A stretch of 64,000 nt of DNA from Pyxidicoccus parkwaysis (GTDB lineage: Bacteria > Myxococcota > Myxococcia > Myxococcales > Myxococcaceae). The notes under the pieces were generated by a model. That model was not told where the DNA came from, searched no databases, and saw only the letters and a program-made list of their open reading frames with translations. Positions 18,292 through 27,417 of this stretch are shown here, piece after piece. Position numbers and translations under genes: made by a program. The stretch's first letter is position 1. Each line of letters starts with the position of its first letter. The DNA lies in assembly GCF_017301735.1 (NCBI RefSeq), contig NZ_CP071090.1:8050001-8114000 (forward strand). Direction: 5' to 3'.

Positions 18292-19908
18292 ATGGCGGGC
18301 AACACCGACGATGTGGACGTGGTCATCGCGGGAGGCGGCCCGGTGGGCGTGCTCACCGCCAACCTGCTCGGCCTGCATGGCGTGCGGGTGCTCGTCCTGG
18401 AGCGCGAGGCCACGCCCCATGGGCAGCCCCGGGCCTTCTCCTGTGATGACGAGGCCCTGCGCATCTACCAGTCCGCGGGCCTCATCGACGCGCTGAAGCC
18501 GGACCTGCGGCAGAGCCGCCGGGTCACGTACACGGGCGTGGGGAACAGGCCCATCGCGGAGCTCCACCTGAGCGAGGTGGACTTCGGCTTCGGCTACACG
18601 CCCATCTGGTTCTTCTACCAGCCGCTGCTGGAGAAGGTGCTGCGCGAGGGGCTCGGGCGCTTCGAGCACGCGACACTGCGCCTGGGCACCGAGGTCGAAG
18701 CGCTCGAACAGGACAACACCGGAGTGACGGTGCGGACCCGCGAGATGGCCAGCGGGAAGCGAGGCGCGGTGCGAGCTCGCTACCTCATTGGCTGCGACGG
18801 AGGCCGGAGCTCGGTGCGTGGCCTGCTCGGCATCTCCATGGAGGGGCGCAGCTACGAGGAGCCGTGGATTGCCATCTCCGGCACCGTGCCGGAGGAGGAC
18901 GCCCCGCCCGAGTGCAGCATCGTCTGCGACCCGGAGCGCCCCGGCTTCGTGGGCCGCGGCCCGGTGGGCCAGTTCCGTTGGGAGTTCCGCCTGCGGCCCG
19001 GTGAGTCGGCCGAGGAGATGGTGCAGCCCAACTCCGTCCGCCGGCTGATGGCTCCGTATGTGAATCCGGAGAAGGTGACGGTGGAGCGCGCGCAGCTCTA
19101 CACCTTCCGGTGTCTCGTGGCCCCACGCTGGCGCGAGGGCCGCACCTTCCTCGCGGGCGACGCGGCCCACATGATGCCGCCCTTCATGGGCCAGGGGCTC
19201 GTCTCCGGCCTTCGCGACGCGGCGAACCTCGCGTGGAAGCTGGCCCGCGTGATTCACGGGCGCGCTCCGGAGGCCTTGCTGGACACGTACGAACAGGAGC
19301 GCGGCCCGCACGTGCGCACCATGCTCGATGCCACCGTGCGCCTGGGCTACGTGTTCCAGGCGCGCAACACGCCCACCGCGCTGCTCCGGGATACCGTGCT
19401 GCGAGGCCTCCAGCGAATCCCGAGCGTCCGCCGCTTCGTGGAGGGCTTCCGCTTCAAGCCACCTCCGTCCATCGAAGAAGGCTGGCTGCTCGGCGGGCGC
19501 CGCTCCGGACGCCATGCGCTGGAAGGCAGCTACTTCCCCCAGCCGAGGGTGCGGCTGGCGACGGGAGAAGAGCGACTGCTCGACGACGCGCTGGGCACCG
19601 GGTTCGCCGTGCTGAGCCGGAAGAACAGCCCGGCGGCGGAGGCGGCCCAGCAGCTCGCACGGGAACTGGGGGGTACCTCCGTCACGGTGGTGCCGGCGGG
19701 CCTGAGCGTCACGGACGCACGCGGCGTGGGGGACTACACCGGCAGGCTGGCGGAGTGGTTCACCCGGCACGGCGTGGACGTGGTGGTGGTGCGGCCGGAC
19801 CGCTTCGTCTTCGGCGCGGTGCCACTGGCGCGGCTGCAGGAGCTGCGCACCGCGCTGGGCGTGGACCGCGAGCGAGACACTCACAGCGCCAGGGTCGGCG
19901 CGGCCTGA
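18292..19908 (+). CDS. FAD-dependent aromatic monooxygenase, MhpA/PheA-TfdB type
   Basis: 538 residues from ATG 18292, with GGGGGGA just upstream; longer in-frame extensions upstream lack coding character. The N-terminal dinucleotide-binding motif VVIAGGGPVG (10-19) is followed by the acidic strand end VLVLERE; the second FAD motif is GDAAHMMPPFMGQG (289-302). Length and the C-terminal thioredoxin-like tail (from ~430) fit class A flavoprotein hydroxylases that use NAD(P)H and oxygen to hydroxylate phenolic rings, such as 3-(3-hydroxyphenyl)propionate hydroxylase. No ring-cleavage genes are adjacent, so the substrate is unknown; a role in polyketide tailoring or aromatic detoxification is equally possible. 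Transcribed divergently from the tubulin-like operon. Confidence 0.88.
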   Translation: MAGNTDDVDVVIAGGGPVGVLTANLLGLHGVRVLVLEREATPHGQPRAFSCDDEALRIYQSAGLIDALKPDLRQSRRVTYTGVGNRPIAELHLSEVDFGFGYTPIWFFYQPLLEKVLREGLGRFEHATLRLGTEVEALEQDNTGVTVRTREMASGKRGAVRARYLIGCDGGRSSVRGLLGISMEGRSYEEPWIAISGTVPEEDAPPECSIVCDPERPGFVGRGPVGQFRWEFRLRPGESAEEMVQPNSVRRLMAPYVNPEKVTVERAQLYTFRCLVAPRWREGRTFLAGDAAHMMPPFMGQGLVSGLRDAANLAWKLARVIHGRAPEALLDTYEQERGPHVRTMLDATVRLGYVFQARNTPTALLRDTVLRGLQRIPSVRRFVEGFRFKPPPSIEEGWLLGGRRSGRHALEGSYFPQPRVRLATGEERLLDDALGTGFAVLSRKNSPAAEAAQQLARELGGTSVTVVPAGLSVTDARGVGDYTGRLAEWFTRHGVDVVVVRPDRFVFGAVPLARLQELRTALGVDRERDTHSARVGAA

Positions 19909-20051
19909 GGCGCTGGCGCGGCATTCTGCCCACCGGACCGCACGGCCGCGTCGAGGTTGGCCAGGCCATCCTCGAAGTTCTTCCCCAGCAGCTTGTCCAT
20001 GTCGAGGAAGGCGGAGATGGCCTTGCCCATGCGCCACCCCTTGCGTCCCAT
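19881..20051 (-). pseudogene. Remnant of an SRPBCC-family gene, C-terminal piece only
   Basis: In this reading frame the sequence translates to a segment with FLDMDKLLGKNFEDGLANL, strongly reminiscent of the C-terminal helix of SRPBCC/polyketide-cyclase-like proteins (typical form MDKMxGKDFEKGLxxL), followed by a short Ala/Pro tail and a stop at 19881. Upstream in frame there is only about 20 codons of unrelated sequence before a stop near 20117, so the ~120-residue body of such a protein is missing. It overlaps the monooxygenase 3' end by 28 bases. I read it as a decayed gene end, possibly truncated when the adjacent cassette inserted. A short functional ORF is less likely. Confidence 0.45.
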
Positions 20052-20214
20052 GGGGTCTTGGCGACCTCCCGGATGTGCGAGCGACCCGGTGCAAGGAATT
20101 GAGTCAATGATTTGTCAATACCTCCCCGGTGGCTTGCGCCGAAGCCGGCGAGAGGCGCAGGCTTCCACTCCCGCGTGACGGATTGGAGCCGCGCGCGAGG
20201 TGGGGGATGTCTGA
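20052..20214. other. Intergenic leader of the nuclease/HerA cassette
   Basis: Non-coding by inspection. It contains a locally AT-richer patch (about 20095-20120: GGAATTGAGTCAATGATTTGTCAATAC), unusual for this genome and a plausible promoter location for the downstream three-gene cassette. The short TTGAGTCAA and TTGTCAA elements there may be regulatory. Nothing else is recognisable. Confidence 0.3.
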
Positions 20215-21435
20215 TTGCTAGCGCCGGTGCACACCGCACTGCTCGACTCGCTGGACCGGCACGCCCGGCGGCGAGCGGAAGGCATTGCCACGCTGAGCAC
20301 CCTCGTGGGTCCGCCTGAACAGGGGCTCTCGGTGCTCACGGAATGGATTCACCGCCAGGGGTTGAGCGTCGTTGTCGTCGAAGCGGATGACCCTCGTGAG
20401 ATGGTCTCCGCCTGGGCCATGGCGCTCGCCCGCGAGCGGGACCTGACTTCGGACGCGGAGGCGTTCGTCGTCCTCTCGCAGACCACGAGCTCGCGGAGGG
20501 AATTGCTGCTTCGGGGGAAGACCGTCCACGAGCGCCGCATCCTCCTGGACGGGCTGACGCCGCCTCGCTCCGGGTTCGCCACCTGGGAGCTCTGCCGCCA
20601 CATCCTGGAGGCCCCTTCCCCCTCCTCACAGGGAGACCTGCCCGCGGCGGTGAAGGCATCCATCCAGCAGGCTCCACTCGTGACACTCCAGGCGCTGCTG
20701 GCGCTCGTGCCTTTCGCGAGCGCGCCCGCACTGCGCATCCGGGGTGGCCCCTCGGACTTTCGTGCGCTCCGCACCGCCGTGGCGCTGTGTGCCGCGGCCC
20801 CTTCACTCACCACCGTCTGCGTGCTCGCACCGGACTCCCTGTCCGAGCACCTGCGCAGGGGCGAGTCGCGCGTCCTCGCCATGCTTCGGGAGGGCCGGCT
20901 GGACCTGCCCGAAATCGCTCCCGAGACACCGCCTTCATCCACGGCGAGCGCGGTGGCTCCGACATTGGCCAGGCTCCGGCAGGAAGGCATCCCTGAGCCC
21001 GTCCTCGAGCGCTATGCCGAAGCAGCCCGCGCCATCACCACCGCGCGCCGCGAGGTCGAGGACCGCGCTCGCAGCGTGTACGAGCGCATGCTCTTCGAGC
21101 TGCTCGAACACTTCCCTTCGACGCGGGGACTCTTCGACCTCAACGCCCCCGTGGATGCGGGCACCGGCGGCCGTCCCCTGGTGGTGGACCTGCTGTGCCG
21201 CGAGCTGCGGTTGGCCGTGGAGCTCGACGGGCACTTCCACTTCCGCGACGACGAACGGTTCCGCAGGGACCGGCGCAAGGACATCGCGCTCCAGCGCGCG
21301 GGCTATTGGGTCGTCCGCTTCCTGGCCGAGGACGTCGTCGCCCGGCCGGACGAGCTCCTCGAATCCATTCAAACGCTGATTGCCGCCCGGAGGCAGGAGT
21401 CCTCCAGGCCGGAGGTGACACATGAACCCCACTGA
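20215..21435 (+). CDS. DUF559-type PD-(D/E)XK nuclease with degenerate P-loop N-terminus
   Basis: 406 residues, TTG start at 20215 (GGGGGA about ten bases before). The C-terminus (about 285-395) matches the DUF559/Vsr-like restriction-endonuclease fold: a Glu in the preceding helix (YERMLFELLEH), VVDLLC with Asp325, ELRLAVELDGHFHF with Glu336, Asp338 and His340, a basic RRDRRKDIAL helix, and GYWVVRFLAEDV. These give a D...ExD active site for DNA cleavage or nicking. Residues 32-39 (GPPEQGLS) look like a Walker A loop that has lost its lysine, so the N-terminal ~250 residues may be a dead ATPase or recognition domain. It overlaps the next gene by 14 bases. Predicted effector or nicking subunit of the cassette. 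Confidence 0.85.
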   Translation: MLAPVHTALLDSLDRHARRRAEGIATLSTLVGPPEQGLSVLTEWIHRQGLSVVVVEADDPREMVSAWAMALARERDLTSDAEAFVVLSQTTSSRRELLLRGKTVHERRILLDGLTPPRSGFATWELCRHILEAPSPSSQGDLPAAVKASIQQAPLVTLQALLALVPFASAPALRIRGGPSDFRALRTAVALCAAAPSLTTVCVLAPDSLSEHLRRGESRVLAMLREGRLDLPEIAPETPPSSTASAVAPTLARLRQEGIPEPVLERYAEAARAITTARREVEDRARSVYERMLFELLEHFPSTRGLFDLNAPVDAGTGGRPLVVDLLCRELRLAVELDGHFHFRDDERFRRDRRKDIALQRAGYWVVRFLAEDVVARPDELLESIQTLIAARRQESSRPEVTHEPH

Positions 21436-22429
21436 CCCCCGGCTGGCCGGGATTGCGCTGTGCTGGCTCCTCACCCGTGGCAAGAAGCCCGGCACGCGCA
21501 AGGAACTGGAGACCGCGCTCCGCCCCTTCGTGGAGCACCGCCTCAGCAGCGCCGAGTCGAAGGCCCGCTTCGACACGGTGGTGACGCGGCTCCTGGGCGA
21601 TGCGCTCGTCACGGAGCGCAAGCGCGGCGGCCTCGAACTGACGGCGGACGGACGCGCGGGAGCGCTGCGCTTCCTCCACCTGGAGCAGGCTCCGCGAGCG
21701 CTCACCTGGAAGAAGCTGAAGGCCACGTACCTGCTGGCACTCACCCTGGACCTGCCCCCCACGAAGAACGTGGTGGCCCGGTTATCGAGCGCCGATGGCG
21801 TGCGCGCCACGCTCCTGAAGCGGCAGCACGGCATGGCGGACGCGGACAACCTCTCCCTCTCCCAGGTGAGGGACCGGCTGCTGTGGCGGCAGCTTGGCGT
21901 GGAGACGGACCGTCCGTTCTCGCTGGGCGCCGTGCAGGCCCATCTGCTCGGAGAGATTCTCGAAGCCGAGGTCAAGGACCCGCGAAAGGGCGTGGAGCAG
22001 CTCGCGGCCCGCTCGGCCGGGGCCACGCGCGGAGACGCCGAGGCCGTGCGGCAGGCCCTGCTGCGCCGGTGGGCCCTGCCTGAATCCGAGCCGCACGCAC
22101 CCGCTGAGTCTCCCGCCACTCCGACGGAGCAGGACGCCGGCCCCGACGACTCGGTGGCGAGCTTCGCGGAGCGAGTCCTCGCCGTGGCTCGGGAGCTGCC
22201 GGCTACCGGCCGCTACGGGCACAACAAGGTCTTCATCTCCCACGTGTGGAAGACCCTTCAGCCCGAGTGGGGCAACCGCGAGGCCTTCGACGTGGCGCTG
22301 CTGGAAGCAAACCGCACGCGGCACCTGTCGCTCACGCGGGCGGACCTCGTGGCTGCCATGGACCCGCGCGACGTGGCCGAGTCCGAGGTGCGCTCCTACG
22401 GCGCCACCTTCCACTTCGTCGTCATCTAG
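21422..22429 (+). CDS. Winged-helix-like protein of unknown function, middle gene of cassette
   Basis: 335 residues from ATG 21422, with an excellent GGAGGTG site seven bases upstream, inside the end of the nuclease gene. I do not recognise a named family. The N-terminal ~110 residues read as a winged helix (short helices, then the wing-like VTERKRGGLELTADG and a helical stretch). A second helical block covers ~110-215. After a Pro/Ala/Glu linker (~222-245), a C-terminal ~85-residue domain (FAERVLAVARELP ... HNKVFISHVWK ... LTRADLVAAMDP) also looks winged-helix-like. No catalytic or metal motif is visible. Two DNA-binding-type domains and tight coupling to a nuclease and a translocase suggest a DNA-recognition or adaptor subunit, which is inference. 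Confidence 0.8.
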   Translation: MNPTDPRLAGIALCWLLTRGKKPGTRKELETALRPFVEHRLSSAESKARFDTVVTRLLGDALVTERKRGGLELTADGRAGALRFLHLEQAPRALTWKKLKATYLLALTLDLPPTKNVVARLSSADGVRATLLKRQHGMADADNLSLSQVRDRLLWRQLGVETDRPFSLGAVQAHLLGEILEAEVKDPRKGVEQLAARSAGATRGDAEAVRQALLRRWALPESEPHAPAESPATPTEQDAGPDDSVASFAERVLAVARELPATGRYGHNKVFISHVWKTLQPEWGNREAFDVALLEANRTRHLSLTRADLVAAMDPRDVAESEVRSYGATFHFVVI

Positions 22430-22452
22430 CCCGCTGACTCCCGGAGCGCGCC

Positions 22453-25400
22453 GTGTCCATCGATCCTCGACTCGAAGCCTTCCTCGCGGACGGCCGTGAG
22501 GTCTTCAGCAGCGTCCAGCAGGGCCAGCAACTCTGGCAGGCGGACCCGTTCGACGTGGAGGCACTCAACGCCCCCGCACGCCGGGCCTTCAAGCGACTGC
22601 TGGAGCGTGCCGCGTCCGACTCACCTCCGGACGCGGGCAAGCTGCTGCTCCTGCTCGGAGAATCCGGCAGCGGCAAGACGCACCTCGTGCGGGCCTTCCG
22701 CAACCTCGCGCATGGACAGCGAAAGGGCTTCGTCGGCTACATGCCGATGACGGTCGATGCGAGCCGCTACGACGGGTACATCCTCTCCAACCTCATCGAC
22801 TCGCTGGACCGCCCGTATGACGAGTCCAAGGGGGACGACACGGGGCTGATGCGGCTGTCGGACGCGCTGATGGAGTACTGCAAGAGCGCCTTCGCACCAC
22901 TCATTCCGGACGAGAAGGTCCTGGAGGACGACGAGCTCCACGGCACCATCCGCGCCGTGGCCGACGAGCTGCTGGAGGACCCGCGCTTCCAGAGCGTGGA
23001 GGTGGACCTGCTGCGCGCGCTCATCTACCTGCAGCGCAGGGACCCGCGCATCAACCGCCGCATCTTCCACTGGCTGCGCTGCGAGGAGCTGTCCGAGGCG
23101 GACCGGAAGGTCATCGGCGAGCTCGTGCCCCGCACGGCGGACGACTCACCGGCGCGGATGGTGGAGCACCTGGGGCGGCTGATGGGCGCGCTGGGGCAGG
23201 CACTGGTGTTGTGCGTGGACCAGGTGGAGGACTTCAACGACTTCGAGGAACGCCCGCAGATGGAGAGCTCCTTCCGGCGGGCAATGAACAGCCTCACGGC
23301 CCTCGCCGGCAAGGTCCCTCGCGCAGTGGTCGTCTTCTGCTGCCTCTCCGACTACTGGGCGAAGATGCGGCCCCACCTTCCGCGTCCGCAACTGGACCGC
23401 ATCGAGAACGACCCGGAGCCGGTGGAGCTGGAGCCCACTGTGACGGCCAGCACGGCCCGGGACATCGCGGCGCGACGGATGCAGGCGCTCTACGAACAGC
23501 GCGGCGTCGCCATCGACCCGGCGGATGCGACGTGGCCCATTCCGGCCAAGGGCTTCGAGCTGCTGGGAGGCCAGCGGGCGCGCGACGTGCTGAACGAGTG
23601 CCGTCGCTACCGCGAGCGCGCCGTCCAGGACCAGAAGTTGCCGGACACCTTCCCCCTTCTCCGCCCGGGCGAGAAGAAGCCCCTTCAGACTGGGAGCCCC
23701 ATCGCGCCCAAGGTCGACCTCGACCAGTCCTGGACCGACTTCAAGGCCACATACAGGCCGAAGCTGCCCGAGGAGGCGTCGGACATCGCCATGCTGCTGG
23801 CCTGGGCGATTCAAGTGGGGAGCGATGAGCTGGGAGGCAGCCCGCGCTTCGCCGTCGTCCCCAGGGAAGACGATGCGGAGTTGATGGACGTCAACATCCA
23901 GCCCCACGACGGAAAGCTTTTCGTCGCGCTGTGCGAGAAGGATTCGCGAGGCGGCGGGCTCGGGAGACAGATGGCCGCGGCGCTCAAGTCCGCCGCGGGC
24001 AGCACACCGGTCCTCGTGCGCACCTCCGAGTTCCCTGCGAGGCCGGGTGGCGCGGTCGCCGATAACATCAACCTGCTCATTCGAAACGGTGGGCGGCGTG
24101 TGGTGGTGGGGGACAGCGACTTGCGCGAACTGGTGATGCTGCGCGCGTTCCGCGACAAGCACGCAGGGCAGAGCGCCCTCATCGAGTGGAGCCGCACGGC
24201 CCGGCCTGTCACCCGGCTCAAGTCCGTGGGAGACATCCTCGGGCTGGAGCGGCTGGGCGCCACACCTCCGCCATCCGGTCCGCCGCCGTCCACCAAGGCT
24301 CCCTCCGAGCCTCCGGCGCGCAACACGCAGCCGAGCGCACCCGCTCGCGCCGAGCCACGCGCAACTCCTGCTTCACGCCAATCGAACCTCTTCGAGAGCA
24401 CGGCCACCACCGTCCCCAGCGACGCGCCCTCCCTCGAGCTCAAGGCCGTCGGAGACATGCTCTCCTCGTCCTCGCGCAAGGCGACGCCCCCGAAGGGCAT
24501 CACCGTTCCAGCCGGACTCCAGCCGCGCAAGCAAACCGTCACACCGGCTCCAGTTCCCACGGCTCCGCGTGAAGTGCTCACGGGTCCGGTCCGTCTGGGC
24601 GCCTCCGAAGGCATCTTCAGTCAGACCGTCTCGCTTGAACCCTCCGAGCTCACGCGTCACAGCGCCTTCCTCGGCGGCACGGGCAGCGGCAAGACGACGC
24701 TGGCGCTCAACGTGCTGGAACAGCTCCTCCTCCGGGGAGTGCCCGCCATCCTCATCGACCGCAAGGGCGACCTCGCCACATACGCGCGCGATTTCTCCTG
24801 GCTGGAGAAGCTGGAGGACCCCATCCTCAACGAGCGGCGCCGCCTGCTGCGCGAGCGCGTCGACATCGCCGTCTACACGCCGGGCCGCTCGGATGGGCGG
24901 CCCCTGGCCATCCCCATCGTGCCCCGGGGCCTCGACGCGCTCCCGGCCGAGGAGCGCGAGCAGGGCGTTCAGCAGGCGGCGGACGCCATCGCGGGGATGC
25001 TCGAGTACAAGAGCAACAACGACAAGGCGGCGCGCGCGCTGCTTGCCCAGGCATTGCGCCTGCTCGTGCAGCGTCCACTGGGCAGGGACCTCACGCTCGA
25101 AGTCGTGCAGCAGTTCGTCGCCGACCAGGATGAGGCCCTGCTCCAGGAGGCCGGCGGTCTTCCGCCCAAGACCTTCTCCAAGCTCGCGCAGGACCTCGAA
25201 GTCCTCCGCCTCAACCTCCGCCCCCTGCTCGTGGCCGGTGGCGAGAAGTTGGACCTGGAGGAGCTGCTCGGGCGTGGTCCCGCGGCTGTCCCTGGCAAGA
25301 CGCGGCTGAGCATCATCAGCACCAAGTTCCTCGGGGACAACAACCGCATCCTCTTCTGGGTGTCGCAGCTCCTGCTGGAGACGAACCGCTGGACGAGCCA

Positions 25401-25872
25401 GCACCCGTCCTCGCAGCTCCAGGCGGTGCTCCTCTTCGACGAGGCGGACATGTACCTCCCGGCGACGATGAAGCCCGCCACGAAGCAGCCCATGGAGGAC
25501 CTGCTCAAGCGGGCGCGCTCGGCGGGCGTGGGAGTGATGCTCGCCACGCAGAGTCCCGGGGACCTCGACTACAAGTGCCGCGAGAACGTCCGCACGTGGT
25601 TCGTGGGCAAGGTGAAGGAGGACAACGCCATCCGGAAGCTGCGCCCCATGTTCACCGAGGCCCGCGTGGACGCGGACGCGAAGCTCCCCTCCCAGCGGCA
25701 GGGCCAGTTCCACGTGCTGCGCGATGGACAGGTGCAGCAACTCAAGGCGGACCGCTCCGTCATGCGCACCGAGCAGCTCCCCGAGGACGAAATCCTCAAG
25801 CTCGCACGCCAGACGCTGGAGAAGAGCCGGAGCACGGCCACGGGCGCGTCCAAGGCCGGCGGCTCGCGCTGA
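22453..25872 (+). CDS. AAA/STAND-like ATPase fused to HerA/FtsK-type DNA translocase
   Basis: 1139 residues, GTG start at 22453. The N-terminal ATPase has Walker A GESGSGKT (69-76) and a Walker B-like strand LVLCVDQVED (D256, E259). A middle region of unknown fold (~425-590) is followed by a Pro/Ser-rich linker (~605-720). The C-terminal HerA/VirB4/FtsK-like motor has Walker A GGTGSGKT (741-748), then a strand with IDRKGD, Walker B LLFDEADMY (D996, E997) and sensor LATQS (1030-1034), the usual signature of DNA-pumping ATPases that assemble as hexamers. Two motors in one chain are unusual. With the nuclease and winged-helix neighbours it suggests ATP-driven DNA sensing, loading and translocation with cleavage, as in defence or DNA-repair systems. 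Confidence 0.9.
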   Translation: MSIDPRLEAFLADGREVFSSVQQGQQLWQADPFDVEALNAPARRAFKRLLERAASDSPPDAGKLLLLLGESGSGKTHLVRAFRNLAHGQRKGFVGYMPMTVDASRYDGYILSNLIDSLDRPYDESKGDDTGLMRLSDALMEYCKSAFAPLIPDEKVLEDDELHGTIRAVADELLEDPRFQSVEVDLLRALIYLQRRDPRINRRIFHWLRCEELSEADRKVIGELVPRTADDSPARMVEHLGRLMGALGQALVLCVDQVEDFNDFEERPQMESSFRRAMNSLTALAGKVPRAVVVFCCLSDYWAKMRPHLPRPQLDRIENDPEPVELEPTVTASTARDIAARRMQALYEQRGVAIDPADATWPIPAKGFELLGGQRARDVLNECRRYRERAVQDQKLPDTFPLLRPGEKKPLQTGSPIAPKVDLDQSWTDFKATYRPKLPEEASDIAMLLAWAIQVGSDELGGSPRFAVVPREDDAELMDVNIQPHDGKLFVALCEKDSRGGGLGRQMAAALKSAAGSTPVLVRTSEFPARPGGAVADNINLLIRNGGRRVVVGDSDLRELVMLRAFRDKHAGQSALIEWSRTARPVTRLKSVGDILGLERLGATPPPSGPPPSTKAPSEPPARNTQPSAPARAEPRATPASRQSNLFESTATTVPSDAPSLELKAVGDMLSSSSRKATPPKGITVPAGLQPRKQTVTPAPVPTAPREVLTGPVRLGASEGIFSQTVSLEPSELTRHSAFLGGTGSGKTTLALNVLEQLLLRGVPAILIDRKGDLATYARDFSWLEKLEDPILNERRRLLRERVDIAVYTPGRSDGRPLAIPIVPRGLDALPAEEREQGVQQAADAIAGMLEYKSNNDKAARALLAQALRLLVQRPLGRDLTLEVVQQFVADQDEALLQEAGGLPPKTFSKLAQDLEVLRLNLRPLLVAGGEKLDLEELLGRGPAAVPGKTRLSIISTKFLGDNNRILFWVSQLLLETNRWTSQHPSSQLQAVLLFDEADMYLPATMKPATKQPMEDLLKRARSAGVGVMLATQSPGDLDYKCRENVRTWFVGKVKEDNAIRKLRPMFTEARVDADAKLPSQRQGQFHVLRDGQVQQLKADRSVMRTEQLPEDEILKLARQTLEKSRSTATGASKAGGSR

Positions 25873-25977
25873 GGCTCCTGGCTCCTCACCGGGCCGGCAG
25901 TCATGCGGCCTCGTGTGGGCGGTCCGCATGAAGGACCCATCGCGAACGGGAGGTTCCTGCTAGGAAGCGCCCCCGGC

Positions 25978-27417
25978 ATGGACCTTCCGCCCCAGACCCG
26001 CTCCACTTTCGACGCGCTCGTGGCCCGTGGCTACAACCAGGTGCCCGTGGTGCGGCGACTGGCGCTGGGGGCCCTGCGTCCGACGGACCTGCTGCGCGCG
26101 CTGCCCGAAGGCCACCGCTTCCTCCTGGAGAGCACGCGGACCAGCGCGGAGGGGCGCTACTCCCTCCTCGGCAGCCGTCCCTTTCTCCGCTTCACCGCGA
26201 AGGGCGGGCAGTGCTTCCTCGATGGCGAGCCCCAGCCGGGCGCACCTCTCGACGTGCTGCGCGGCCTGCTGCGGCGCTGGCGGGGCGTGCGCCTCCCGGG
26301 CCTGCCCCTCTTCAGCGGCGGCGCGATGGGCTTCTTCTCCTACGAGGCGAGCCACTACTTCGAGTCCCTCCCCCGCCACTCCAACGACGACCTGAAGCTC
26401 CCGGACATCGCCCTGTCCTTCGTGGACACCTTCCTCGCGGTGGACCACCAGGAGGGCCAGTTGCTCGCGGTGGCCACGGGCTCGGACTGGGAGGACTGCG
26501 CGCGACGTCTGGACGCGCTGGAGGCGTGCGTACTCAAAGCCGTCCCCACGCCTCCACCCGCGCCTCCGTCACTGCCGGCGCCCACGGTGGAGTACCGCTC
26601 CAACTTCTCGCAGCCGGCCTACCTGGACGCGGTGGAGCGCGTGCGCGAGTACATCCGCGCGGGGGACACATACCAGGTCAACCTCTCGCAGCGACTGGAG
26701 GTGGACTTCACGGGCGAGCCGCTCGCGCTCTACGAGACGCTGTCCGCCACCAACCCCGTCCACTTCGCCAGCTACCTCGAAGGGGATGGCTTCCACGTGG
26801 TGAGCGCGTCGCCGGAGCGACTGGTGCGAGTGGAGGACGGCAAGGCCATCACCCGGCCCATCGCCGGCACCCGGCGGCGCGGCACGCCCGAGGAGGAGGC
26901 GCGCTTCGTCCACGAGCTGCGCACCAGCGAGAAGGAGCGCGCCGAGCACGCGATGCTCGTGGACCTGGAGCGCAATGACCTCGGCAGGGTCTGCGCCTAC
27001 GGCACGGTGGAGGTGGAGAAGCTGATGGAAATCGTCGAGTACGCCCACGTCCTCCACATCGAGTCGGAGGTGACGGGGCGGCTCGCGCCGGGCGTGGAGC
27101 CGCTGGACGTGGTGGGCGCGCTCTTTCCCGGAGGCACGATTACGGGCGTTCCGAAGATTCGCACCATGCAAATCATCACCGAGCTGGAGCCGCATGCGCG
27201 CGGCCTCTACACGGGCTCGCTCGGCTACATCTCCTTCACCGGGGATTTGGACCTGAACATCGTCATCCGCACGCTGGTGGTGAAGGACGGCCGTGCGTAC
27301 GCGCAGGTGGGCGGAGGCATCGTCCACGACTCGCAGCCGCGCCAGGAGTACAAGGAGACGCTCAACAAGGCGCGCTCACAGTTGCTCGCGCTGTCCGCGT
27401 GCGGGAGGACGGAATGA
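25978..27417 (+). CDS. pabB: Chorismate-utilising synthase component I, PabB-like
   Basis: 479 residues from ATG 25978 (AGGAAG site upstream). Would convert chorismate plus ammonia to 4-amino-4-deoxychorismate for p-aminobenzoate and folate synthesis. The C-terminal chorismate-binding domain shows the [14 protein letters not shown] and GSLGY elements and the VGGGIVHDS ending. The N-terminal FLLEST...GRYSLLGS resembles TrpE's tryptophan site, and the active-site motif reads PIAGT rather than PIKGT of classical PabB, so sequence alone leaves anthranilate synthase (TrpE) open. The immediately overlapping pabA (ATGA) and the downstream pabC favour PabB. Function in this cluster is therefore well supported, substrate outcome moderately. 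Confidence 0.85.
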   Translation: MDLPPQTRSTFDALVARGYNQVPVVRRLALGALRPTDLLRALPEGHRFLLESTRTSAEGRYSLLGSRPFLRFTAKGGQCFLDGEPQPGAPLDVLRGLLRRWRGVRLPGLPLFSGGAMGFFSYEASHYFESLPRHSNDDLKLPDIALSFVDTFLAVDHQEGQLLAVATGSDWEDCARRLDALEACVLKAVPTPPPAPPSLPAPTVEYRSNFSQPAYLDAVERVREYIRAGDTYQVNLSQRLEVDFTGEPLALYETLSATNPVHFASYLEGDGFHVVSASPERLVRVEDGKAITRPIAGTRRRGTPEEEARFVHELRTSEKERAEHAMLVDLERNDLGRVCAYGTVEVEKLMEIVEYAHVLHIESEVTGRLAPGVEPLDVVGALFPGGTITGVPKIRTMQIITELEPHARGLYTGSLGYISFTGDLDLNIVIRTLVVKDGRAYAQVGGGIVHDSQPRQEYKETLNKARSQLLALSACGRTE

